Part shown: piece after piece, positions 1 through 6,463 of the stretch
Layout of the letters: every line of letters starts with the position of its first letter
How positions within the stretch are numbered: the first letter of the stretch is position 1
Source of the DNA: Candidatus Uhrbacteria bacterium
GTDB lineage: Bacteria > Patescibacteriota > Patescibacteriia > UBA9934
Assembly (NCBI GenBank): GCA_030688135.1
Contig: JAUYIW010000073.1
Location: 1-10,670 of the forward strand
Length of the DNA: 10,670 nucleotides
Direction: 5' to 3'
Made by a program: the position numbers and the translations under genes
The notes under the pieces: model-generated
Databases searched by the model: none
Told to the model about the DNA's origin: nothing
Seen by the model: the letters and a program-made list of their open reading frames with translations, nothing else

Positions 1-297
1 TGAATCGTCAATCCTGCCGATCATGCGAGATTCGGAAGCCTGAATTGATTCGTCAATCCTGCCGATCATGCGAGACTCGGAATCATCAATCCTGCTAATC
101 ATGCGAGATTCGGAAGCCTGAATTGAATCGTCAATCCTGCCGATCATGCGAGATTCGGAAGCCTGAATTGAATCGTCAATCCTGCCGATCATGCGAGACT
201 CGGAATCATCAATCCTGCCGATCATGCGAGACTCTGAATCAACTATCTCCTCATGCATAATGCTACGAATCTGCCGAAAGTCGTTTGCAGTTAACAT
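1..297 (-). CDS. Partial coiled-coil repeat protein (N-terminal 99 codons)
   Basis: An open frame starts at the ATG at 295-297 and runs off the left edge without a stop, so only the N-terminus is present. It begins MLTANDFRQIRSIMHEEI and then repeats SESRMIGRIDD (11 residues) or SIQASESRMIGRIDD (15 residues) six times. Eleven and fifteen residues are both coiled-coil periods (hendecad; hendecad plus a four-residue stutter), with Met, Ile and Ile on the hydrophobic face. An in-frame ATG at 328-330 would add 11 residues. The inner start is preferred because MLTxxD-type starts are familiar in coiled-coil ORFs of Patescibacteria, but no Shine-Dalgarno supports either. The function is unknown; a cytoplasmic or surface rod-like oligomer is plausible. 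It is divergent from dinB. The frame and repeats are seen directly; the family link is inference. Confidence 0.75.
   Translation of the reverse strand, partial: MLTANDFRQIRSIMHEEIVDSESRMIGRIDDSESRMIGRIDDSIQASESRMIGRIDDSIQASESRMISRIDDSESRMIGRIDESIQASESRMIGRIDDS
8..241. repeat. Six tandem 33/45-bp units inside the coiled-coil ORF
   Basis: The units run 8-52 (45 bp), 53-85 (33), 86-130 (45), 131-175 (45), 176-208 (33) and 209-241 (33). Each shares a core around TCAATCCTGCCGATCATGCG. The 45-bp units carry 12 extra bases encoding SIQA. All lengths are multiples of three, so the reading frame is kept. Differences between units are few (for example CTAATC for CCGATC in unit 3), which points to recent expansion. 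Confidence 0.93.
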
Positions 298-448
298 AAG
301 CACTTCATTATAAATTAAATGGGGAGACATTTTTAACGTACCATAATTAACACTTAATTTCAATACCGTTCCTGGGGATATGTTTCTAAAACTTATATTT
401 AGACAGATCATTCTGACCCGAAAGGTATAGCTACTGAGCCACAATACT
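298..448. promoter_or_regulatory. Divergent intergenic region (coiled-coil ORF / dinB)
   Basis: This AT-rich spacer must carry the promoters of both divergent genes. On the minus strand a TATAAT box lies at 307-312, only 10 bp before the ATG at 297, which would give a leaderless or nearly leaderless message; no convincing -35 box accompanies it. On the plus strand, candidates for a dinB -10 (TATATT at 394-399, TATAGC at 426-431) lack well-spaced -35 boxes. No LexA-type operator was recognised. Confidence 0.3.
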
Positions 449-1726
449 ATGAATAGACGCATTATCTTACACATAGATTTTAATTCTTATTTTGCCAGCG
501 TTGAACAACAAGCAAACCCTTTCTTACGAGGCAAGCCTATTGCTGTTGCCGGTAAAGGTAAAAGCTCGATTGATATTGCTACTGCCCATAAATCCACTCG
601 CCGATACAACCTATCGCACATGCAACTTGAACGTACTGTTATTACTACTGCTTCTCGTGAAGCCAAAGCCATCGGAGTTAAAACTGCTATGTCATCAACT
701 GAAGCTAAGAGGCTTTGTCCCGAGCTAATAATTGTTCCTGGCGATCCTCATAAATACAGTGAAATTACAAATCGATTTTTAAAAATTCTACGCCGTCACT
801 CAGACGCAGTGCAACAGTTCTCTGCCGATGAAGCATTTCTTGATTTAAGTTCCTGCAAAGACTATTTTGGAGCTACTATTGTTGCTCAAATTATTCGAGC
901 TGAAATTAAACGTGAATGTGGCATAGCTTGCACAGCCTCAATCGGAATTGGGCCGAATAAACTTATAGCCAAGCTAGCGTCAGAATCTATAAAACCAAAT
1001 GGACTTACTGTAGTGCCACCTAAAGATGTTTCAAATTTTTTACTCTCACGTAAACTAAGCGACGTATGTGGCATTGGCCCTAGAATAGAAGCACGCCTTA
1101 ACCAAATTGGAATCTCTACAATGCAATCACTACGCAATACTTCACTACATAAACTTATTGATGAATTTAAAACAAGCTACGGCCATTTTTTATACGCTGC
1201 AGCGCGTGGTGTTGGTGACGACAACGTTAACGACAAGGCCGAAGACCCAAAATCAATTGGGCACTCCTACACTTATCCGCACGATCTTATCTACTCTCGC
1301 GAAATCAAAAAAAATCTGCTTAACTTGTGTGACCGTGTAGCTTGGCGAATGCGACGCGATAACTTTATTGGAACTCATCTTTCGATTTACGCTCGATATG
1401 CAAAATTTGGTAGCGTAGGAAAAAGTCGACAATTCAGCGAACCAATGCACGACGGGCTTGATATTTACAAAAATGCATGGGCAATCATAGATAGTATTCG
1501 TGATCCTAACTGCGGTATTCGCCTTCTTGGCGTTAGCGTTAGCGGTCTCGTTAAGACACAAATGCCTAAATCGCTTTTTATCAAGCAACAAAAAATGAGC
1601 CATGCTCTAACTGCGCTTGATAAAATTCAGACTCGTTATGGCTCTGGTACATGGCAACGCGCAGCAACGCTTGGCACAGTGCTAAAGGAACGCACTAGCG
1701 GGTGGGCTTATGATCACGAAATATAG
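449..1726 (+). CDS. dinB: DNA polymerase IV (Y-family translesion polymerase)
   Basis: A 425-residue Y-family polymerase that copies past damaged bases. The palm catalytic acids are D10 (in HIDFNSYFASVE) and D127-E128 (SADEAFLD). F15 sits at the steric-gate position that excludes ribonucleotides. A helix-hairpin-helix segment lies around 203-228 (LSDVCGIGPRIEARL) and the little-finger domain around 265-365. A PKSLF segment at 373-377 sits where the family has its beta-clamp peptide (QLxLF), but without the usual glutamine spacing. Compared with E. coli DinB there is an insertion of about 22 residues (36-62) before the nucleotide-binding segment, which reads ASREAKAIGV. There is no clear Shine-Dalgarno before the ATG. 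It stands alone on the plus strand and ends in TAG, convergent with the eno cluster. The family call is firm. Confidence 0.96.
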   Translation: MNRRIILHIDFNSYFASVEQQANPFLRGKPIAVAGKGKSSIDIATAHKSTRRYNLSHMQLERTVITTASREAKAIGVKTAMSSTEAKRLCPELIIVPGDPHKYSEITNRFLKILRRHSDAVQQFSADEAFLDLSSCKDYFGATIVAQIIRAEIKRECGIACTASIGIGPNKLIAKLASESIKPNGLTVVPPKDVSNFLLSRKLSDVCGIGPRIEARLNQIGISTMQSLRNTSLHKLIDEFKTSYGHFLYAAARGVGDDNVNDKAEDPKSIGHSYTYPHDLIYSREIKKNLLNLCDRVAWRMRRDNFIGTHLSIYARYAKFGSVGKSRQFSEPMHDGLDIYKNAWAIIDSIRDPNCGIRLLGVSVSGLVKTQMPKSLFIKQQKMSHALTALDKIQTRYGSGTWQRAATLGTVLKERTSGWAYDHEI

Positions 1727-1766
1727 AAAACTACCCTATAAAAGCAGTCTGCAATAGCTGGTTTTC
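1726..1766. terminator. Possible weak bidirectional terminator between convergent genes
   Basis: The 43-bp gap between the dinB stop and the stop of the small membrane protein gene holds an imperfect inverted repeat: GAAAAC (1726-1731) with GTTTTC (1761-1766), and CTAT (1736-1739) with ATAG (1754-1757). It is GC-poor, so the call is tentative, resting mainly on its convergent position. Confidence 0.3.
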
Positions 1767-1769
1767 AAC

Positions 1770-2018
1770 TTACTTATTTTTCACTAAAATATAAACGCCA
1801 ATGGGAATCCCAAGAATAATCCCAGCAATAGATAGAACACCTGTTAGTCCCAACGCCATGCGTACAATTTGTGCATACATTAAAACATCTGTACCTTCCA
1901 TAGCTAAAGCCGAAAATGCAAAACTTGTAATTGCATAACTAGCTAAAGTTGCCACAAGCAGTGGAATTGGAAGTGCTATAAGCGAAATACCAAGTATATT
2001 TTTCTGTTTCTTTGTCAT
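1770..2018 (-). CDS. Small hydrophobic membrane protein, unknown function
   Basis: An 82-residue protein with two predicted membrane segments, about residues 8-34 (NILGISLIALPIPLLVATLA) and 53-78 (GLTGVLSIAGIILGIPIGV), and a basic start (MTKKQK) and end (VKNK). The charges suggest both termini are inside. The ATG at 2016-2018 is chosen because it follows the eno TAG after one base (TAG-T-ATG), a translational-coupling arrangement. A longer frame to 2045 would need a TTG start inside eno. A weak SD-like GGAACG sits just upstream in the eno end. It is the last gene of the minus-strand cluster. No family was recognised, and the link to glycolysis is by position only. Confidence 0.75.
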   Translation of the reverse strand: MTKKQKNILGISLIALPIPLLVATLASYAITSFAFSALAMEGTDVLMYAQIVRMALGLTGVLSIAGIILGIPIGVYILVKNK

Positions 2019-2019
2019 A

Positions 2020-3288
2020 CTAGCGTTCCAATAATTCTTCTTCAATCTCGAGTAGTCTATTGTATTTTGAAAGTCGCTCCGATCGCGAAGGAGCGCCAGT
2101 CTTAATATATTCAGCGTTCACAGCTACTGCAAGGTCGGCAATGGTAGAATCACACGTTTCACCACTTCGATGCGATACAACAACCTTTTGCTTATCCCCT
2201 TGTGCTAGCGCAATTGCTTCCATTGTTTCGCTCATTGTTCCAATCTGATTCATTTTAATAAGAACTGCATTTGTCGCACCCATCTCAATTCCCTTTTTGA
2301 TCCTTTCTGGATTAGTTACATAAAAATCATCTCCAATTATCATCATCTTTTTGCCAAGCTGTTTTGTGCAAGCGACCCAGTCTTCCCACGCATCCTGATC
2401 AAGAGGATCTTCGATTGAAATTAGTGGATATTTTGCGCTCCACTTACCAAGCATATCAATCATTTGCTTTGCCGATAGTTTCTTACGGTCGGTCTTTAAA
2501 ATATATTTATTCTTTTTTGCATCATAAAATTCACTTGCCGCAACATCAATCCCAAGCCCAATTTCTTTTCCTGGCTTGTATTTCGCTTTCTTTATCGCCT
2601 TCACTAAATAAGCTAGGGCTTGCTCGGTCTTCCCAACATCTGGCGCATAACCGCCTTCGTTTCCAACGTCTGTATCTAATCCATCTTTGTGCAATACCTC
2701 TCCAAGCGCATGAAATATCTCTGCACCGGCCTGAACTTTTCTTGAAAACTTTTTAAATGCATGCGGAATGACAATAAACTCCTGCATATCAAGATTAGTA
2801 TCAGCATGAGCTCCCCCATTAAATACATTCATCAAAGGATCTGGAAGTTTAAATGTCTTAAAATTAAAACCGTAAACCTGCCTAAGATGTTTATACAAAG
2901 GCTGTTTTGATCTTCGAGCGCCAGCATGCGCCGCAGCCATTGAAACTCCTAAAATTGCATTTGCTCCAAACCTATGTTTGTTGACTGTGCCGTCGGCAAT
3001 ACGCATAGCGTCATCGATTGCCTTTAAATCAAAAACGTCCATCCCCTTTACAACTTTGTTAATTTTCGTATTTACATTCGCCACTGCCTTTAAAACCCCT
3101 TTTCCGCCGTAACGCGTTTTATCTCCATCGCGTAGTTCAAGAGCTTCATGAATCCCGGTTGATGCGCCAGATGGCACCGAAGCAGATCCGTGCGTACCAT
3201 TTTTTAAAATAACTGTAACGTTTAAGGTTGGATTTCCACGTGAATCCAGAATCTCGTGCGCGTGAAGCATTTCGATTTTATCTTTCAT
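2020..3288 (-). CDS. eno: Enolase (phosphopyruvate hydratase)
   Basis: A 422-residue cytoplasmic enzyme that converts 2-phosphoglycerate to phosphoenolpyruvate. The substrate loop SGASTG is at 40-45, NVFNGGAHAD at 154-163, the general acid/base E211 in VGNEGGYAP, and the catalytic K345 in VLIKMNQIGT. The Mg2+ ligands are D248, E293 and D320, and VSHRSGET (371-378) and K396 in IKTG complete the site. All key residues are present. The protein stops right after the conserved RLLEIEEELL helix, so it lacks the short C-terminal tail seen in E. coli. The ATG has no Shine-Dalgarno; instead a 14-bp tandem repeat lies just upstream. It is separated from pgk by a 163-bp spacer and coupled to the downstream small membrane protein. 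Confidence 0.98.
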   Translation of the reverse strand: MKDKIEMLHAHEILDSRGNPTLNVTVILKNGTHGSASVPSGASTGIHEALELRDGDKTRYGGKGVLKAVANVNTKINKVVKGMDVFDLKAIDDAMRIADGTVNKHRFGANAILGVSMAAAHAGARRSKQPLYKHLRQVYGFNFKTFKLPDPLMNVFNGGAHADTNLDMQEFIVIPHAFKKFSRKVQAGAEIFHALGEVLHKDGLDTDVGNEGGYAPDVGKTEQALAYLVKAIKKAKYKPGKEIGLGIDVAASEFYDAKKNKYILKTDRKKLSAKQMIDMLGKWSAKYPLISIEDPLDQDAWEDWVACTKQLGKKMMIIGDDFYVTNPERIKKGIEMGATNAVLIKMNQIGTMSETMEAIALAQGDKQKVVVSHRSGETCDSTIADLAVAVNAEYIKTGAPSRSERLSKYNRLLEIEEELLER

Positions 3289-3296
3289 AAAAGCTA

Positions 3297-3348
3297 GGGG
3301 TTAGGTTATAGGGGTTAGGTTATAGGAGTTAGGTGCGGAACTATAACC
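3297..3348. repeat. 14-bp tandem repeat and hairpin in the eno leader
   Basis: The unit GGGGTTAGGTTATA occurs at 3297-3310 and 3311-3324, with a partial third copy (GGAGTTAGGT) at 3325-3334, starting only 8 bp from the eno ATG. GGTTATAG at 3318-3325 can also pair with CTATAACC at 3341-3348 (8-bp stem, 15-nt loop), so the untranslated region could fold next to the start codon. Directly visible; function unknown. Confidence 0.85.
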
Positions 3349-3408
3349 ATTGACGATTGACTATAACTTTGGATTTCTAAAATATCGATATAACTAAATT
3401 CCTCTGTT

Positions 3409-3441
3409 ATAATTATTGTAATAATTATGGTGTATAATATA
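3409..3441. promoter_or_regulatory. Perfect palindrome and candidate promoter region before eno
   Basis: ATAATTATT (3409-3417) and AATAATTAT (3420-3428) form a perfect 9-bp inverted repeat around GT, an operator-like shape. On the minus strand a TATATT (3436-3441) lies 18 bp after TTGTGG at the pgk end, a weak sigma-70-like pair that could give eno its own start. The palindrome is certain; the promoter and operator roles are inference. Confidence 0.4.
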
Positions 3442-3451
3442 CGATCTACGT

Positions 3452-4630
3452 CTATTTTACCACAAGCGGTTCAAGTGCTGGCATATCTTGTCCTGCAAGG
3501 AATGCCATCATTGCACCACCGCCGGTTGAAACGAAATTAAGTTTTTTTGTAAGTCCTTTCTTTTCCACAAATGTTACCGTGTCACCACCACCCAAAACAG
3601 TTCTAGAATCCTTAAGCCCTGAAAGTATTTTTGCAATAGCCTCAGTTCCGCCCTCGCCTCTCTTATCTTCAATTTTCCCGAACGCGCCATTCCAAACAAC
3701 GCTACCCGACGTAATCAAAATACGTCTATACAATTCTCCAGTCTCATGACCAATGTCAAAAATATCATCTTCTGGTAAAACCTCCCTTGCATGAACAGTC
3801 TTTACACCCTTTTCGCCATGTCTCAGTACACGAAAATCAATCGGAACAAAAATCTTACCGGCACACTCTTTCAATAAGTGCTCTGCAGTTTTAATTTCAA
3901 TCTTTGAGATAACTTCGTGATCCAGTTTTAAAGGCTTGCCATATTTAGCTGCTAAAAAAGTTACAGCAATTCCACCTCCAGTTAAAATCGCGCTCGAATG
4001 GGACGATACGTTTTTAATCATTGGAAGTTTTGTATGAAGCTTAATTCCACCGAGCAAAACTACAAACGGAGCCTTAAATGGCTTTAATAACTCACCGACT
4101 TCTTTAGCCATTAAATCTCCTGCAAAACTTGGCAAGTATTTGGTAATAGCAACAGCCGATGCAACTTTTCTGTGAGCTGTTCCAAATGCATTATTTATAT
4201 AAATGTCCCCAAGTCCTGCAAGCATTTTCGCAAAGCGAGCGCTATTTTTTTCTTCTCGAGAATCAAAACGTAAGTTTTCAAGCATTACAATATCGCCATC
4301 CTGCATCGTATCCACCATCTTTTCAACTGACTTGCCAACGACTTCTGGCATGAACTTTACTGGTAAACCTGACAATTTTGAAAGTTGAGTTGCAACAGGC
4401 CTTAAAGACAATCCTTTTATAGACTTGCCTTCCGGTCTACCAAGATGAGAAATAAGAATCATTTTAGCACCTTTTTTTGAAAGCTTTTTTATTTCAGGCA
4501 CTACTTGCGCAAGCCTTCCATGGCCACCCTCCACAACACGATTATTCTTAATCGGAACATTGGCCTCGATTCTCATTAGAACCCTAGCGCCTCTTTGAAT
4601 GTCTTTTTGTGTGTACCTCCTTAAGTTCAT
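3452..4630 (-). CDS. pgk: Phosphoglycerate kinase
   Basis: A 392-residue cytoplasmic enzyme that moves phosphate from 1,3-bisphosphoglycerate to ADP, giving ATP. Conserved parts seen: SHLGRP (61-66, with H62 and R65), ENLRF (118-122), NNAFGTAHR (146-154), GGIKLHTK (194-201, the two lysines being K197 and K201), WNGAFGKIE (313-321), GGGDT (347-351) and STGGGA (368-373). The first substrate motif is unusual: RIEANVP (20-26) where the family normally has RVDFNVP, and GGHGRL (35-40) where a DxxRI-like segment is expected. The length is normal. The ATG lies two bases after the stop of the upstream flavoprotein gene (TTAATTATG), so translation is probably coupled. Identity is secure; the substrate-loop changes are noted separately. 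Confidence 0.97.
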   Translation of the reverse strand: MNLRRYTQKDIQRGARVLMRIEANVPIKNNRVVEGGHGRLAQVVPEIKKLSKKGAKMILISHLGRPEGKSIKGLSLRPVATQLSKLSGLPVKFMPEVVGKSVEKMVDTMQDGDIVMLENLRFDSREEKNSARFAKMLAGLGDIYINNAFGTAHRKVASAVAITKYLPSFAGDLMAKEVGELLKPFKAPFVVLLGGIKLHTKLPMIKNVSSHSSAILTGGGIAVTFLAAKYGKPLKLDHEVISKIEIKTAEHLLKECAGKIFVPIDFRVLRHGEKGVKTVHAREVLPEDDIFDIGHETGELYRRILITSGSVVWNGAFGKIEDKRGEGGTEAIAKILSGLKDSRTVLGGGDTVTFVEKKGLTKKLNFVSTGGGAMMAFLAGQDMPALEPLVVK

Positions 4631-4632
4631 AA

Positions 4633-5946
4633 TTAATCATTTTTACCTAATACTTTTATGCCACTCCTCCACGCGTTATACGCTTCTCTTAGAGCTAATA
4701 TGGTTGCGAAATACTTAAAGTCAGCAACTCGCCTTAGCAAATATGCAAAATATCCGGAAAAAGTAATTCTTTTAAAATTAGCAATGGCGAACTTTCCGCC
4801 CACTGGAACAATCGAAGGCCAATACGACGGAATAGAAAATTCTTCTAAATCTTGATCAAGAATCTTATGTTTAATATTTTTTGCTAATAACTTTGCTTCT
4901 GCTACAGCTACTTGGCCTAATTGTGGTACAGGCTTTTCTGTTTCCGGATCAATTAAAGATGCAACATCACCAAGCGCAAAAATATTTGGGTGACCATCAA
5001 CTTGCAAAGTTCTAGACACTTTAATTCTACCACGCTTATCTTTTGGCAATTCAAACAATCGAACAACTTTATTCACACAAATACCACCAGACCAAATCAA
5101 TATGTCATTTTGTAACTCTGTTTCTTTTTTAAATGGAGACTCATTTGGACTCAGCTGATCAGTGGATGCAGAACGCGGGGCAACAGTAATTTTATTCTTG
5201 CAAGCCTTTTGAATTATAGTATCGGTAATAATTTCAACGCCAAGTTCTTCAAGTCTTGCACGAGCTTTCTTTTGTGCCGATTTGCTAAATGATCCAAGAA
5301 TTGTTGGAGCAGCATCGAGCAATCGGATGCCTATGCGTTCGCACTCTTTGATTCCACTTTTAACACACCTTGCCAAAAAATTAGCTAACTCAGCAGCACA
5401 TTCAGTACCGGTTGCGCCAGCTCCACCAATAATCACTTCCACTCTTTGACGCTTACCATTCCTCAAATCTTCAAGTAATAGGTCCAACTTTTCACGAATA
5501 AGAAGTGCGTCGTCGAGTGATTTTAAAGTAATGCTGTGCTCTTCTAAGCCATCAATATTATAATATTCTGTTTCTGCGCCTAGCGCGATAGCCAAAATAT
5601 CATAAGAAATATTCTTACCATCAGTTAATAATACATGTGAGCCTTCAAGATCAAGGCCCATTACCATAGCCTTCTTTAAACGAATCTTATCCTGCAGACC
5701 TTTGTTTTTTATTACTTTACTGATTTCAATTCCCGATGTTTTTTTTAAACCGGAAACCTTGTGCGTATTTGAATCTAGTAAAAATCCTGTTGAAACGTCG
5801 TATAGCCATGGAGTGTAGACGTGCACCAAGTTATTATCAACAATAACAATTTCATGACCTTTTAACTTATCGCCTAAGCGTAGAGCAGTAACCAAACCAC
5901 CAAATCCACCACCCAAAATTACGATTCTTTTTCCACTTTTGGACAT
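4633..5946 (-). CDS. Type II NADH dehydrogenase-like FAD/NAD oxidoreductase
   Basis: A 437-residue flavoprotein of the pyridine nucleotide-disulphide oxidoreductase fold. The FAD-binding GGGFGG is at 12-17 after an IVIL strand, the NAD(P)H-binding GGAGATGTECAAE at 174-186, and the second FAD motif NIFALGD at 321-327. The C-terminal stretch 395-427 (GYFAYLLRRVADFKYFATIL and on) is the amphipathic membrane-anchor region of NDH-2 enzymes, which pass electrons from NADH to quinone without pumping protons. The ATG at 5944-5946 is preferred over one at 5974-5976 inside doxX, because it follows the doxX TAA after two bases and leaves the usual short lead to the FAD motif. It lies between doxX and pgk. 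The electron acceptor is uncertain; other members reduce sulphide or other acceptors. Confidence 0.85.
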   Translation of the reverse strand: MSKSGKRIVILGGGFGGLVTALRLGDKLKGHEIVIVDNNLVHVYTPWLYDVSTGFLLDSNTHKVSGLKKTSGIEISKVIKNKGLQDKIRLKKAMVMGLDLEGSHVLLTDGKNISYDILAIALGAETEYYNIDGLEEHSITLKSLDDALLIREKLDLLLEDLRNGKRQRVEVIIGGAGATGTECAAELANFLARCVKSGIKECERIGIRLLDAAPTILGSFSKSAQKKARARLEELGVEIITDTIIQKACKNKITVAPRSASTDQLSPNESPFKKETELQNDILIWSGGICVNKVVRLFELPKDKRGRIKVSRTLQVDGHPNIFALGDVASLIDPETEKPVPQLGQVAVAEAKLLAKNIKHKILDQDLEEFSIPSYWPSIVPVGGKFAIANFKRITFSGYFAYLLRRVADFKYFATILALREAYNAWRSGIKVLGKND

Positions 5947-5948
5947 AA

Positions 5949-6443
5949 TTAACCAAAAAGTATCTTTGTAAACCATTTCTTCTTACGAATATTGCCTGAA
6001 ACCAATCCGTCAAGTCCTAAAATATGTCCCACACCTCCTGCCATAAACATGACAAATATTAAAGCCATTATTACATGCTGGTCAACAAAACCATGGGCAG
6101 TGTTTTGATCAAACTGAGCAAGGTAATATAAGGCCATTAGTATTGCGCCGAAAAATGACGCAGGACGTACAACGATTCCAAGTATAAGGCACGCTCCAAT
6201 CAACACCTGCCCCCAAACATTTAAACTATCAATTAAAGCATTGTTAGCCAAAGACTGGAACCATTCAGCAAATGGGCCGGTTGCATCGACTAAATAAAAC
6301 GCAGCGCTCCAATCATCTAGCTTTGCAATGCCAGAATATAAAAACATAAAGCCAAGTGAAATTCTAAGCAAAAATAATAAAATGCCAAACCACGAGTGAT
6401 TAGTGACTTGGCAAAAACCTTGTAACATCGTTTTGGTTTGCAT
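5949..6443 (-). CDS. DoxX-family membrane protein
   Basis: A 164-residue protein with four predicted membrane helices, about 19-41, 73-92, 95-110 and 123-140. The signature RISLGFMFLYSGIAKL (27-42) matches the start of the DoxX family, and GHILGLDG (139-146) matches its usual end. Family members include a subunit of an archaeal thiosulfate:quinone oxidoreductase and partners of membrane redox enzymes; many have no known role. It starts 20 bp after gap and is joined to the NDH-2-like gene by TAA-TT-ATG, so a joint role in membrane electron transfer is a reasonable inference. No Shine-Dalgarno is visible; an internal ATG five codons later (6426-6428) is an alternative start. Confidence 0.85.
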   Translation of the reverse strand: MQTKTMLQGFCQVTNHSWFGILLFLLRISLGFMFLYSGIAKLDDWSAAFYLVDATGPFAEWFQSLANNALIDSLNVWGQVLIGACLILGIVVRPASFFGAILMALYYLAQFDQNTAHGFVDQHVIMALIFVMFMAGGVGHILGLDGLVSGNIRKKKWFTKILFG

Positions 6444-6463
6444 ACAGAGTGGGATAAGTTCAA

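Noticed and set aside
1..241. CRISPR-like array of direct repeats
   Set aside because: The units are contiguous with no unique spacers, are multiples of three in length, and lie in an open coding frame with a coiled-coil pattern.
1253..1603. Minus-strand ORF of 116 codons inside dinB
   Set aside because: It is a shadow frame of a well-conserved polymerase gene, with no RBS and no recognisable motif.
2019..2045. Longer N-terminus for the small membrane protein (start at 2045)
   Set aside because: That start is a TTG inside eno; the ATG one base after the eno stop is the simpler choice.
5947..5976. Longer N-terminus for the NDH-like protein (start at 5976)
   Set aside because: It would overlap doxX by 28 bp and add ten residues before the FAD-binding strand; the start two bases after the doxX stop fits better.
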